Assembly: GCF_017696275.1 (NCBI RefSeq)
Contig: NZ_JAAORF010000002.1
Coordinates: 1-64,000 of the forward strand
DNA length: 64,000 bases
Reading direction: 5' to 3'
Source: Prochlorococcus marinus XMU1405
GTDB lineage: Bacteria; Cyanobacteriota; Cyanobacteriia; PCC-6307; Cyanobiaceae
The notes under the pieces are model-generated. The model did not search any database, had not been told where the DNA came from, and worked only from the letters and a program-made list of their open reading frames with translations. The position numbers were made by a program, and so were the translations under genes. Of the stretch, positions 8,588-18,450 are shown piece by piece. The first letter of the stretch is position 1. The number at the start of each line of letters is the position of its first letter.

Positions 8588-10921
8588 TTAATCTTTTGGT
8601 TTAGCAAGAGGAAGCAAGCACTTATCTGAATCACAACCTGCTGGTCCTGCTTCAGATAGTTCTCCAACATCATATTTATTAAGAGCGTCAAAGAAATCGT
8701 TATTTACTTTCCTTTCTATTACTTTATTTTGTAATGATATATATTCCTCTTTACTTATTGGTTCAAAGGGTAATCTCGGGAAAGTAGCGTTAGCACTAAA
8801 TCTAGCTAGTAATGCCGCAGAAATATATCCTTCATTATTTTCTATTGCATTATGAATAGCTTTTGCTAAATCCTCGATTTCATTTTCTCTAAATTCTACG
8901 GTTGCAGAGGTATTATGCTCTGTGTAAAATTTCTGCACTTGCATGTAAAAATCAAATTGAGCTAATGCTGAGAAATTATTGATGTCTATTTGGTCTGCGC
9001 CGTCTATATTTGCCCAACTAACTTCTGTAGGGATTTCAACTAACCATTCTGTACATCTTGGATCAAATGGATTATCGAGCAAGCAACCATTTTCATCTTT
9101 ATCAGATTGAGATGGAACAACTGAGTAACCATAATCCATGCAGGCTAAAGCGATTGGGTCATTTTTCCTGAAAGTTATTCTTCTTATGAATCTTTGAGCC
9201 TTTGGAGGATGCCAACCTGGAGCTGCTCCAGTAAGAAGACTTTTAGTTCCAGCTGGTTGAACTGTTGTGCATCTATTTGGTCTCCTTAGATTATGCTTAT
9301 CACAATATTCCCATACAGTTTCTTTTACTATTTTTCTCCAAGAATCCAAGAATTTAGCTTCCTTTTCTTTGAAGGCCTTCCCTTCTTCGCTATTTGGCCT
9401 TCCTGCTTCCCACCATTTCAACCATGGCGTCCCAAAGGCATGGACACAAAAATCAAATAATCCAGTGAAACTTACTCCTACGATAGGATCATATTCCCTA
9501 CTTTTTCTGTAACGCTCAACTTCAAATTCATGATTAAGTAAGCATGCTACAGAAAGAGCGGCTGCTTTAAAAGCTTTTTTTTGCTCTTCAAAATTTCCTG
9601 GATCAATCTGATTTAAATGAACTTCAGCCAAATTGCAATGAAAATCATTTCCCAAGATCTCCCCACAAGGGTTAAGTCCATATCGGCTCATCCTGTGGTC
9701 TAACTCTTCTTCTGAAAAAGGACCATAACTACTATTTATCCAATTTCTCGCTTCATCCTTACCTTGCTCTGAATAGATTTCAATAAATTCCTTTCTTAAT
9801 TCATCATTATTGAGAATATCTGCATTTGACCTTGCGATTGCTTCAGGAGCAAATTGAATAGCCCCCTCACCTGAATGGAATTGTTTTATTACAGCATCCA
9901 AAATAGTTTGGTAAGTGGGCTTCGTATGGTAAACCCTAGTATGATTAGCCATCCTGAGAGCATCTTTTTCAGGATCTATTCTCCAATTGCCATTCTCATC
10001 TTGACTCCATAAATTTTCTTTTGCCGATGCTGCCTCCTTATCATCTGAAGCAAATTGTCTCATTCCAGCACTTCTTCTTATATTCCCGGCAACTATGGTT
10101 ACTGCAGCTTCATCAATTAGTAAACAACATTCTACTGTACTTAATTTCCTGCCAATTGCCTTACCAAGAAGTGATGCGACTCTAGAGTATAGATCTTTCA
10201 ATTTGATGGGATTTGCCATGCCACCAAAACCTTTTAATGATTCTCCTGCAGGTCTAATATCTTCCAAATTAATGTAAACATCAATTTCTCTTTCAAGACT
10301 TTCGTTACTTGATGCCTCAAGAAGATATTTATAACTATCTACCCAGCCTCTTCTGCTGTCTCCAACTTTGATATGAAGATCTTTTCCTTTGATTTCTAAT
10401 GATGATTTTTCATCTCTTTGATCTTTAGGAGTTATTCCAACTTCACTAACTGATTTAATATTTATTTTGTTTATTACAGTAGGTAGATTTTTTATAAAAT
10501 GAGGCTCAATTATTGCACCTGTTCCACATCCCATCATTGCTAAGTCCATCATTAAAGCGAAGGCTTCCCAATCAATTAAATTTGTTGATGTACAGTTGTA
10601 TGCCCCAGAGTAATTTTGGTTTTTATTAATCCAAGGAGTTCCTCCAATCCATAGCCATCTCCCTGAAGGTTGGGCTTTTTGGTTGCCTTGCATCTCTCTC
10701 ATTAGGGTTAATTCTTCATCAGAAAGTTTCCCTAGTTCTTTTAATCCCGATAAATTTCTTTCACCTACTTCACTCCAGTTCTCCCTTTTGCCAGAGGTAG
10801 TTTTCCTACTGTAAGATCTGAAAAAAACAGGATAAGCAGCTGGCGCATTCTTTGGAAAATCATCTTTTTTAAGATTATTAGAATTGCTCTCTGAAGGAGC
10901 TTTATTTGGTGCAACAGTCAC
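8588..10921 (-). CDS. nrdJ: B12-dependent (class II) ribonucleoside-triphosphate reductase
   Basis: This monomeric class II reductase makes deoxynucleotides using adenosylcobalamin. Family features are the first redox cysteine in SGAYNCTSTN, the thiyl-radical cysteine in GLNPCGEI, a GNIRRSAG segment, and the C-terminal cysteine pair in AGCDSDKC. I chose GTG at 10921 (777 residues, MTVAPNKAP...). A longer frame starts at ATG 10984, but its 21 extra residues are hydrophobic and unlike the family. The gene is transcribed alone, divergent from the methyltransferase gene. Cobalamin or pseudocobalamin dependence is standard in marine picocyanobacteria. Confidence 0.95.
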   Translation of the reverse strand: MTVAPNKAPSESNSNNLKKDDFPKNAPAAYPVFFRSYSRKTTSGKRENWSEVGERNLSGLKELGKLSDEELTLMREMQGNQKAQPSGRWLWIGGTPWINKNQNYSGAYNCTSTNLIDWEAFALMMDLAMMGCGTGAIIEPHFIKNLPTVINKINIKSVSEVGITPKDQRDEKSSLEIKGKDLHIKVGDSRRGWVDSYKYLLEASSNESLEREIDVYINLEDIRPAGESLKGFGGMANPIKLKDLYSRVASLLGKAIGRKLSTVECCLLIDEAAVTIVAGNIRRSAGMRQFASDDKEAASAKENLWSQDENGNWRIDPEKDALRMANHTRVYHTKPTYQTILDAVIKQFHSGEGAIQFAPEAIARSNADILNNDELRKEFIEIYSEQGKDEARNWINSSYGPFSEEELDHRMSRYGLNPCGEILGNDFHCNLAEVHLNQIDPGNFEEQKKAFKAAALSVACLLNHEFEVERYRKSREYDPIVGVSFTGLFDFCVHAFGTPWLKWWEAGRPNSEEGKAFKEKEAKFLDSWRKIVKETVWEYCDKHNLRRPNRCTTVQPAGTKSLLTGAAPGWHPPKAQRFIRRITFRKNDPIALACMDYGYSVVPSQSDKDENGCLLDNPFDPRCTEWLVEIPTEVSWANIDGADQIDINNFSALAQFDFYMQVQKFYTEHNTSATVEFRENEIEDLAKAIHNAIENNEGYISAALLARFSANATFPRLPFEPISKEEYISLQNKVIERKVNNDFFDALNKYDVGELSEAGPAGCDSDKCLLPLAKPKD

Positions 10922-11055
10922 GATAAAAAAAACGTATGTAAATAACCCGTACTGGAAGAATAACTCTACCTGTGGCGTCTGCAACCATTCTTACCACTAT
11001 TTAACGGTTTGTGTAGAATTATGTTTAATATGAAATCTTTGTTTCAAGAAAGGAT

Positions 11056-11748
11056 ATGGAAAGAATCCCTGAACCTGAATTAATGGAAGAAAAAGAGCAG
11101 GTCATTTCTTATGACGAAGCTGATTTTTCAGAAGGTGAATTTAATCTAATTAATCAAATAAATCATTATCTTTTGAGAAAAAATATTTCTTTAGGTGAAA
11201 AAGATTTAATAGTTGACTTAGGATGCGGTCCAGGAAATATTTCTGAGAAGTTAGCAATAAGATGGCCTAATACTGAAGTGGTTGGAATAGATGGTTCTAA
11301 AGAGATGATTTTGAGAGCAGAATATAATAAAAATATTTCTTCTAAACAGAAAATATTAAAAAATTTACGCTATGTTTGTGCTGATATTAAAGACATAAAA
11401 TCAAATAATTTCACTTTTAAAAAAATTAGTTTGCTTGTAAGCAACAGTTTGATTCACCACATTACCAATCTTGAAGATTTCTTCAACACCATAAGAATTT
11501 TGTCTAGCAATATCACTGTAAATTTTCACAAGGACTTAAAAAGGCCATTAGATGAAAAGTCTGCTTTAGAACTCAAAGCAAAATGTTCAAAAAAATATAA
11601 TGAGATTTTAACAAATGATTATTATGCATCTTTAAGAGCTTCTTATACTTTTAACGAGTTAAAAAATTTCACTTTAGAGAATGATCTATCCTCTTTAGAT
11701 GTGTTTGAAGAAGGTGATAATTATTTAATAGTCTATGGTAATGTTTAA
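11056..11748 (+). CDS. Class I SAM-dependent methyltransferase, substrate unknown
   Basis: The 230-residue protein has the SAM-binding motif VDLGCGPGNISEKLA (about 55-69), an acidic strand-2 end (VVGIDGSKEMI), and a late-strand segment ISLLVSNSLIHHI. The fold is that of small-molecule methyltransferases, and nothing fixes the substrate. It starts 70 bases from the end of the divergent nrdJ frame and is followed closely by prfC. Confidence 0.8.
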   Translation: MERIPEPELMEEKEQVISYDEADFSEGEFNLINQINHYLLRKNISLGEKDLIVDLGCGPGNISEKLAIRWPNTEVVGIDGSKEMILRAEYNKNISSKQKILKNLRYVCADIKDIKSNNFTFKKISLLVSNSLIHHITNLEDFFNTIRILSSNITVNFHKDLKRPLDEKSALELKAKCSKKYNEILTNDYYASLRASYTFNELKNFTLENDLSSLDVFEEGDNYLIVYGNV

Positions 11749-11779
11749 GAATTAAGTGATAGCACCTTATATTGTATAA

Positions 11780-13417
11780 ATGAGCTCAAGTACTAAAATT
11801 CTAAATAATAAAGACATACTGGAAGCGGTAAATAAAAGAAGAAATTTTGCAATTATTTCACATCCAGATGCCGGTAAAACAACTCTTACTGAGAAGCTTC
11901 TTTTATATGGAGGTGCCATTCAACAGGCAGGAGCAGTAAAGGCTAGAGGTAATCAGAGAAAAGCAACCTCAGATTGGATGGAACTTGAGAAACAAAGAGG
12001 TATTTCTATTACATCAACTGTATTGCAATTTAAATATGAAAAATCAGTAATCAATCTTTTAGATACACCAGGACACCAAGATTTCTCCGAAGATACTTAT
12101 AGAACATTAGCTGCTGCTGATAATGCAGTTATGTTGGAAGATGCGGCTAAAGGACTAGAACCTCAAACTAGAAAATTGTTTGAAGTTTGCAAGATGCGAA
12201 AAATACCAATATTTACTTTTATAAATAAAATGGATAGACCAGGAAGAGAGCCATTTTCTTTACTTGATGAAATTGAATCAGAACTTGGATTAAACACTTT
12301 ACCGATTAATTGGCCAATTGGGAGTGGAGAGGAATTTAGAGGGGTTATCGATAGATTTTCGAGAGAGGTGATTTTATTTGATAAAGCCGTGAGAGGGAAA
12401 CAATCGAATGAGAAAAGATTAAGTCTTGAAGATAAAGAGCTATCAAAATATGTAGAGCGAGATTTACTCGAAAACTCACTTGAAGAATTGGAGGTTCTTG
12501 ATGAGGCAGGATCTAAATTTGAAAAAGAAAAAGTTTTTAATGGCTCTTTAACCCCAGTTTTCTTTGGATCTGCTATGACTAATTTTGGTGTAAGACCATT
12601 TTTAGATAGTTTTTTAAAAATGGCACAAAAACCAACTTCAAGAAATAGTAATAAAGGGGATATTGAACCTGCAAGCGATGAATTTAGTGGGTTTGTTTTT
12701 AAGCTTCAGGCAAATATGGATCCAAAGCATAGAGATAGGGTTGCTTTTATAAGAGTTTGTAGCGGAAAATTTGAAAAGGACATGTCAGTTAAACATTCCA
12801 GAACTGGGAAAACAATCAGATTATCAAGACCTCAAAAAATATTTGGGCAAGACAGAGAAGTGGTTGATGATGCCTATCCTGGAGATGTTATTGGCTTGAA
12901 TAATCCAGGAATGTTTTCTATTGGAGATACTCTTTATACTGGTACTCATCTGGAGTATGAAGGTATACCATCCTTTAGTCCTGAAATATTCAGCTGGCTA
13001 AGAAACCCAAATCCCTCAGCATTTAAAAACTTTAGAAAGGGTGTCAATGAACTTCGAGAAGAAGGGGCTGTTCAGATTCTTTATGACTTTGATGAGAGCA
13101 AAAGAGACCCCATACTCGCAGCTGTTGGTCAATTGCAGTTGGAGGTAGTAACTCACAGATTAAAAAGTGAATATGGTGTAGATTCAAATCTTGAAGCAAT
13201 GCCATATCAATTAGCTAGATGGATTTCTGATGGATGGCCAGCCATTGAAAAACTAAGCAGAATATTTAATTGTAAAATAGTTAAAGATTGTTGGAATAGG
13301 CCAGTTATTCTTTTCAAAAATGAGTGGAATCTAAATCAATTTGTTGAAGATAATAATCAATTAAATTTAAACAAAGTTGCTCCCGTTGTTAGTGGAGTCG
13401 AACCAATTGTTTTATAA
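11780..13417 (+). CDS. prfC: Peptide chain release factor 3
   Basis: RF3 is a GTPase that recycles RF1 and RF2 from the ribosome. The 545-residue protein shows G1 [10 protein letters not shown], switch/G2 ISITST, G3 DTPGHQDF and G4 [10 protein letters not shown], with RF3-specific segments such as [12 protein letters not shown] and the C-terminal [11 protein letters not shown]. Length and motifs are normal. It starts 31 bases after the methyltransferase gene. Confidence 0.95.
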   Translation: MSSSTKILNNKDILEAVNKRRNFAIISHPDAGKTTLTEKLLLYGGAIQQAGAVKARGNQRKATSDWMELEKQRGISITSTVLQFKYEKSVINLLDTPGHQDFSEDTYRTLAAADNAVMLEDAAKGLEPQTRKLFEVCKMRKIPIFTFINKMDRPGREPFSLLDEIESELGLNTLPINWPIGSGEEFRGVIDRFSREVILFDKAVRGKQSNEKRLSLEDKELSKYVERDLLENSLEELEVLDEAGSKFEKEKVFNGSLTPVFFGSAMTNFGVRPFLDSFLKMAQKPTSRNSNKGDIEPASDEFSGFVFKLQANMDPKHRDRVAFIRVCSGKFEKDMSVKHSRTGKTIRLSRPQKIFGQDREVVDDAYPGDVIGLNNPGMFSIGDTLYTGTHLEYEGIPSFSPEIFSWLRNPNPSAFKNFRKGVNELREEGAVQILYDFDESKRDPILAAVGQLQLEVVTHRLKSEYGVDSNLEAMPYQLARWISDGWPAIEKLSRIFNCKIVKDCWNRPVILFKNEWNLNQFVEDNNQLNLNKVAPVVSGVEPIVL

Positions 13418-13468
13418 AGTCTTAATGGATTATAAAATTAGTTAATCTGTTAGTATTGGTAAAAAATT

Positions 13469-14143
13469 TTGGATTCAAACAGTAGTAAAAACAATAACGA
13501 AAAATCACCTTATGAAATTTTAGGTGTAAAACAAGGTGCTGCTTTTGAGGATATTCAGAAGGCTAGAGATATTAAAGTTAAAGAGGCTGGTGAAGATTTA
13601 ATTTTAAAAGCGAAAATAGAATCTTCCTTTGATCAATTACTCATGGGGAGTTTGAAAGCCAGGCAATCAGGGAATGTAAGCTATGAAGCTGTGAGTGCCT
13701 CAAAAAAAGAAAAACAAATTAATCAATTTACCAATAATAATTTCCCACTGCTTTCTAAGATAAAAAATTTAAATAATAATTCTAAGAACTCCAGCCAGTA
13801 TAGTCTTCCAAAAATAACCACCCCCTCCTTTGATAATCTTTCAATAAAAATATCTGTTGGGTTATTGTTTTTAATTTTGTTATGTATCAGTCCAGACTCT
13901 AATAATAGACTTTTACTCTCTATCTCAACATTAATACTTACCTATACTCAAATTAAATCGGGCAAAAGATTTATAGGTTCTCTGGGTTGGAGTGTCACCT
14001 TTCTCTCGATAGGATTAATATTTGGCGGATTACTTGAAAATAATTCTTTCATTCAGGAAGTATCAAACAACTCCTTATCAATACAAAAAATTCAAAGTAT
14101 TCCAGCCATGATTATTTTATGGCTAGGCGTAATTTTTTTATGA
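13469..14143 (+). CDS. CPP1-like (DUF3353) J-domain-like membrane protein
   Basis: The start is TTG at 13469. The N-terminal third looks like a degenerate J-domain ([20 protein letters not shown]) without the HPD tripeptide. A linker and about three or four membrane helices follow, to residue 224. This is the layout of the CPP1 family, whose plant member stabilises protochlorophyllide oxidoreductase. A chlorophyll-biosynthesis chaperone role here is inference. The 3' end overlaps the convergent hslO by six bases. Confidence 0.8.
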   Translation: MDSNSSKNNNEKSPYEILGVKQGAAFEDIQKARDIKVKEAGEDLILKAKIESSFDQLLMGSLKARQSGNVSYEAVSASKKEKQINQFTNNNFPLLSKIKNLNNNSKNSSQYSLPKITTPSFDNLSIKISVGLLFLILLCISPDSNNRLLLSISTLILTYTQIKSGKRFIGSLGWSVTFLSIGLIFGGLLENNSFIQEVSNNSLSIQKIQSIPAMIILWLGVIFL

Positions 14144-15046
14144 TTGATTTTCTATCATCGATTTAATTTCCTCATAATTTATAAGATATTTATTCTTACA
14201 AAATTCACAAATCAACTCTGCTTTGCCATCTTCCTTGAGGATGTCATCCAACTCTCTCTTATCAAGCATTTTCATCGCATTTAAACTTCTTTGTTTGGAA
14301 CACTTGCATTTAAAACTAACTTCTTGGGAACGAGCTTTTTCAGAGATTGATTTATCGTCAATATCGGGAAATATATTTCTAATTAACGAAAGAAGATTAT
14401 CTTTTGACTTAAAAAGGTCTTCGCTGAAGGAATTAATTTCTTTACACCTTTCTTCAAGTAGTGATACAAGTAAAGGGTCAGTATCTTTTTTAGGTAGAAC
14501 TTGAGCTAATAAACCACCACTACAAATAACACTTTTATTTTGAATTTTTTCTCCAATAAATACAGCAGAGGGAGTTTGCTCTGAATGATATAAATATGAA
14601 GCTAAGTCTTCAGCAATGTTTCCATTTACTAATTCAACAGTGCTTGTAAAGGGTTCTCCAAATCCACTATCTCTAATTACATTTAAATATCCTGTACCTA
14701 ATGCTTTTGTAAAATCAAAAGAATATTTATTGTTGCCTATTTTGACTAGGTCTAATTCTAAATTAGGATTCCCTACATAACCCCTAACTTTTCCATCTCT
14801 ACCTGCATCAACTAGTAATCCTTTTAAAGGCCCGTCAGATCTAACTCTTAAAGTAACTCTCCCATGCATTATCTTCATTGAGCTTGCTAAAAGCAGTGAA
14901 GCACTAAATGCTCTCCCTAAGATACAGGTGGTTAAATAAGAAAGGCCGTGTCTTTTTTTTGCTTCTAAAGAAGATTCTGTTGTTAAGACCGCAACTAATC
15001 TTATTCCTCCATTGGCTGCAGTAGCCCGAACTATCCTATCCTGCAT
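14138..15046 (-). CDS. hslO: Redox-regulated chaperone Hsp33
   Basis: The 302-residue protein begins [20 protein letters not shown] and has the Hsp33 core segments [18 protein letters not shown] and [20 protein letters not shown]. Its C-terminal zinc site is CKC (about 248-250) plus CEFC (about 282-285), the redox switch that activates the holdase under oxidation. It overlaps the upstream ABC ATPase gene by 11 bases, so the two are one transcript. Confidence 0.95.
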   Translation of the reverse strand: MQDRIVRATAANGGIRLVAVLTTESSLEAKKRHGLSYLTTCILGRAFSASLLLASSMKIMHGRVTLRVRSDGPLKGLLVDAGRDGKVRGYVGNPNLELDLVKIGNNKYSFDFTKALGTGYLNVIRDSGFGEPFTSTVELVNGNIAEDLASYLYHSEQTPSAVFIGEKIQNKSVICSGGLLAQVLPKKDTDPLLVSLLEERCKEINSFSEDLFKSKDNLLSLIRNIFPDIDDKSISEKARSQEVSFKCKCSKQRSLNAMKMLDKRELDDILKEDGKAELICEFCKNKYLINYEEIKSMIENQS

Positions 15047-15683
15047 GATTTTCTTTCATGAAATTTTTGATTTTCCCTTTTTCCAAGAATAATATCCTAG
15101 AAGGAATTCCCTCAAATAAGGCAGGTTCATGAGTAACAATAATAATTGTATTTTTATTTTTTAAATCAAGAATTAAATTCTTCACATCCTTTCTCATTAA
15201 ATAGTCTAATCCAGCAGTTGGTTCATCAAGTAAAAGAATTGAGGGGTTTCTAAGTAGTTGAACTGCCACAGCTAACCGCCTTTGTTGTCCGCCACTTAGC
15301 TGTTCTGGTGGTTGAGTCAGATTAATTTTTTTCAAACCAACTTTATTTAAAACTATTTCTATATTTTTTTCTCTTAAAGATTTATGGCCTATTTTTAATT
15401 CTTTCCCAATGGTTGTACCTATAAAGTACCTTTCAGGAAATTGGAATACTACTCCACAAAACCATCTTCTTTGTCTAGAAGACAAAATTTTATTCTTCCA
15501 AGTAATTTTTCCTTTTTGTGGATTTGTTAATCCGCTTATTATTTCGAGTAGTGTTGTTTTCCCAGAACCACTATTGCCGCAAATTAAAATGATTTCATTT
15601 TCATGAACTTTTAAATTTAAATTGTCAATTATTTTTCTTTCACCAGTTTGGGGTTGATAAGATATTTCTTTTAAATCAAGCAT
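15036..15683 (-). CDS. ABC transporter ATPase (ECF/CbiO-like)
   Basis: A single ATPase domain of 215 residues shows Walker [11 protein letters not shown]-loop [10 protein letters not shown], signature [12 protein letters not shown], Walker [13 protein letters not shown] and switch histidine VTHEP. The FPE-YF sequence after the Q-loop is typical of energy-coupling-factor ATPases. No permease lies next to it, so the partner and substrate are unknown. It is the first gene of a unit with hslO. Confidence 0.85.
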   Translation of the reverse strand: MLDLKEISYQPQTGERKIIDNLNLKVHENEIILICGNSGSGKTTLLEIISGLTNPQKGKITWKNKILSSRQRRWFCGVVFQFPERYFIGTTIGKELKIGHKSLREKNIEIVLNKVGLKKINLTQPPEQLSGGQQRRLAVAVQLLRNPSILLLDEPTAGLDYLMRKDVKNLILDLKNKNTIIIVTHEPALFEGIPSRILFLEKGKIKNFMKENHAG

Positions 15684-15766
15684 TATTAATTAAGTTATAG
15701 GTATGAATTTGAATCTAGTAATAACTTACTTATAATAGCTGTAGATCTAAAAAGATATTAGTCTAT

Positions 15767-16210
15767 ATGAATATTATTTTTAGGGAAGTTGATCCTTTTA
15801 ATTGCTGGATATGGATCAGGTTTTCAGAATCACCAACTCAAGATGAAAAAAATTATTTAGATGGTGTTTTTGATAGTTGGTACGTTTTAGGAAGGTTAGG
15901 TGGATTTAATTCTGAAAATTTGCAAACTCATGAAGAGGGTTCCGATCTAAGTTGGATGCCCTACGATAATGAACAAAAAAATGAATCTCTTCCAGCCTTA
16001 ATGCATAATTTAGGAATTATGGAATATCAAAACCTGTGGGGAAGATGTTGGGTTGATTTTGGAACTTCAGACTCCATTTCAATAGATATATTAATTAATT
16101 CTTTGAATGAGATATCAAATAATTATGTAAAAATTGAAGAGTTAATAATTGGGGGTGAAAATAATGATTGGGCAATTGAAGAACATGAAGATTTAGTTTT
16201 CAAAGATTAA
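15767..16210 (+). CDS. DUF3531 protein
   Basis: The 147-residue soluble protein has an aromatic N-terminus (MNIIFREVDPFNCWIWIRF) and a conserved WYVLGRLGGFNSENLQ block, and ends acidic. I match it to DUF3531, found in cyanobacteria and plastids, function unknown. It starts an operon-like run with rsmE and the DUF92 gene (7- and 6-base gaps). Confidence 0.8.
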   Translation: MNIIFREVDPFNCWIWIRFSESPTQDEKNYLDGVFDSWYVLGRLGGFNSENLQTHEEGSDLSWMPYDNEQKNESLPALMHNLGIMEYQNLWGRCWVDFGTSDSISIDILINSLNEISNNYVKIEELIIGGENNDWAIEEHEDLVFKD

Positions 16211-16217
16211 GTGTTTT

Positions 16218-16991
16218 ATGGAAGACTTAACAAGATTAATTATTTCCCATGAGAGAATTGAAAATATTAAGAACAAAAACTTAGAACTTTCTAAAGAAGA
16301 GGCTCATTATTTAAATAAAGTAATGAGGATAAAAAATGGTAAAGAAATATTTATTGGTAACGGAGAGGGTTCATTATGGAAAGCTATAAAAGTTAAAAAT
16401 GATTGTTTAGAAATAATTCAATTAAAAAAACCTTACTTATTTCAAGAACAAGAAATTTTCTTATTAGGTATAGCTGTTGTTATACCAAAAAGTGGGTTTG
16501 AGGATATTTTAAAAATGTGTACTGAAATAGGAATTGATTTTATACAGCCATTATTTTCAGAAAGACAGGTCAACAAAAATTTAAATTTTTCTAGAAAACT
16601 TTTGAGATGGAATTTAATTATCAAAGAAGCGGTTGAGCAAAGTGAGAGATTATGGAAACCATCTATTTTAAATGGAATTGATATTTTTGAATGGCTAAAA
16701 AGTAGAGATAATCAAGAAAGAGTTTCAATTTCTATAACTAGAGAAGAAACACTATATGACTTAAATCAATGGTTAAGAAAACAAAAAGAATTTGGAAATA
16801 AGAAAGGAGGTATTTTTTGGAATGTAATTGGTCCTGAAGGAGGTTGGTCCTCTAAAGAAATTGATTTTTTTAATAGAAAAAATATTACCTTTGTTAAACT
16901 TTCCGACACTATCTTAAGAACTTCGACAGCTAGTATTAACGCATCATCAATTCTAAATCAGTGGAGAATTGATTTGAAATTAAAGAATTAG
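16218..16991 (+). CDS. rsmE: 16S rRNA (uracil-1498-N3)-methyltransferase
   Basis: This is a SPOUT-fold methyltransferase of 257 residues. An N-terminal PUA-like region (EEAHYLNKVMRIKNG) is followed by the knotted domain with FIQPLFSERQ, EAVEQSERLWKP, NVIGPEGGWSSKEI and the C-terminal LRTSTASINASSIL that binds SAM. It modifies U1498 of 16S rRNA. Length is normal. Confidence 0.92.
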   Translation: MEDLTRLIISHERIENIKNKNLELSKEEAHYLNKVMRIKNGKEIFIGNGEGSLWKAIKVKNDCLEIIQLKKPYLFQEQEIFLLGIAVVIPKSGFEDILKMCTEIGIDFIQPLFSERQVNKNLNFSRKLLRWNLIIKEAVEQSERLWKPSILNGIDIFEWLKSRDNQERVSISITREETLYDLNQWLRKQKEFGNKKGGIFWNVIGPEGGWSSKEIDFFNRKNITFVKLSDTILRTSTASINASSILNQWRIDLKLKN

Positions 16992-16997
16992 ATAAAT

Positions 16998-17741
16998 ATG
17001 GATTTAATTAGAAATCAATTTTTTATAGGTTTTTGCATTAATTTTATTTTGATTTATATATTTTGCAGGATTCCTTTGATGACGAAAAGTGGTTGGGTAA
17101 GTGCAGGCATCTTAGGCACAATTTTGTGGGGATGTTTGTCTTGGCAGGGATGGATGTCAGTTGTAATTTATTTATTATTTGGATCCCTCGTTACCAAAAT
17201 AGGTTTTAAATTTAAAAAAGCACAAGGAATTGCTGAAAAAAGAGGCGGGAGGAGAGGTCCTGAGAATGTATGGGGCTCAGCAGCTACAGGATTATTTCTT
17301 GCCATCATGACCAAATTTAATGCTGCCAATGTAGTGATGTTTAAAGTAGGTTTTGCTGCAAGTTTTGCTGCAAAGTTGGCGGATACTTTTGGTAGCGAAA
17401 TTGGAAAAAGATTTGGTAAAGACACATACTTAATTACTTCACTTAAAAAGGTGGATAGGGGAACTGAGGGAGGAATAAGTATAGAAGGAACATTAGCTAG
17501 TGTTCTGGGATCAATATTTATGTCTTTTATAATGCTTCGTCTATCAATTATTTCTACAAAATATCATTTTATAGTAGTTGTAGTTTCTGGATTCTTGGCA
17601 ACACTTTCGGAAAGTATTATTGGTGCTAAATTTCAAAACAAATATAAATTAAGTAATGAATTGGTAAATGCTATTCAGACAAGTATTGCTTCTGTTTTTG
17701 CTATCTTTGCTCTTATTTTATATTCATATTTTTTAAATTAA
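16998..17741 (+). CDS. DUF92 membrane protein, VTE6-like phytyl-phosphate kinase candidate
   Basis: It is a 247-residue membrane protein with about six helices. The conserved cytoplasmic block includes RGGRRGPENVWGSAATG, AAKLADTFGSEIGK and RGTEGGISIEGTLAS. DUF92 proteins include plant VTE6, which phosphorylates phytyl phosphate during chlorophyll-phytol salvage for tocopherol and phylloquinone. Assignment to that reaction here is by family only. Confidence 0.8.
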   Translation: MDLIRNQFFIGFCINFILIYIFCRIPLMTKSGWVSAGILGTILWGCLSWQGWMSVVIYLLFGSLVTKIGFKFKKAQGIAEKRGGRRGPENVWGSAATGLFLAIMTKFNAANVVMFKVGFAASFAAKLADTFGSEIGKRFGKDTYLITSLKKVDRGTEGGISIEGTLASVLGSIFMSFIMLRLSIISTKYHFIVVVVSGFLATLSESIIGAKFQNKYKLSNELVNAIQTSIASVFAIFALILYSYFLN

Positions 17742-17757
17742 TAATTTTTGGAAAGAC

Positions 17758-18408
17758 CTAAGATCCCTTCCATTTTGTAAGAATCTCCCAGCTTTTAAGT
17801 CTTTGGAAAAGCCAGAAATGACCTTCGGAATTTAGATGAATTCCATCATGCGTAATCCAATTTTTACTCCTTTTATCAGAGTACATTTCTCTAAAAGTAG
17901 GAAGAAATGGGACATTCTGATTGAGGCATACTTCCTCCATTCTCCTTTCATAAGAATTACAAAAATCATTTGAGTACCATAGACATCCTGCGAACGGCAT
18001 TTTGCTTTCGTCAACTGGTGTCAAACCAATAACAAATAAATTTGTTTGAGAGTTCATTTCATTAATTAGCCTCTCTAATCCATATTCAAATCCATCTATA
18101 TCTAATTGATGTCTTCCATTTATCTGACCAATTGCTGCAGTGTCGTTAAGACCTACATTTAGTAGGATTGCTTTAGGTTTATTTCTTCTCGTTTCTCCTC
18201 TAGATGACCATTCTTTTTCCCATCTAGATGAAACTTTTTCTATCCCATCTCCCCTAACGCCAAGTTGATAAATAACTGGCCCATTTTGGTTATTACCCCA
18301 ATCTTTTCTAAGCCTCTCACACCATCCACCACCCTCATTATCTCCCCATCCATAAACTGAGCTATCTCCAATTACAACAAGCTGTTTTGGTAAACTAATC
18401 ACTATCAC
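17758..18408 (-). CDS. SGNH/GDSL-type hydrolase
   Basis: The 216-residue protein has SGNH block I (VVIGDSSVYGWGD, nucleophile Ser), block III (LLNVGLNDTAA) and block V (THDGIHLNSEGH, the Asp/His pair). The frame opens with GTG at 18408, and a second in-frame GTG two codons later is possible. No signal peptide is seen. The substrate is unknown; lipids, acyl esters and sugar esters are all used by the family. Confidence 0.85.
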   Translation of the reverse strand: MIVISLPKQLVVIGDSSVYGWGDNEGGGWCERLRKDWGNNQNGPVIYQLGVRGDGIEKVSSRWEKEWSSRGETRRNKPKAILLNVGLNDTAAIGQINGRHQLDIDGFEYGLERLINEMNSQTNLFVIGLTPVDESKMPFAGCLWYSNDFCNSYERRMEEVCLNQNVPFLPTFREMYSDKRSKNWITHDGIHLNSEGHFWLFQRLKSWEILTKWKGS

Positions 18409-18450
18409 CGAAAAAAATAATTACTTGATTTAACAAATTATTCTTACAAA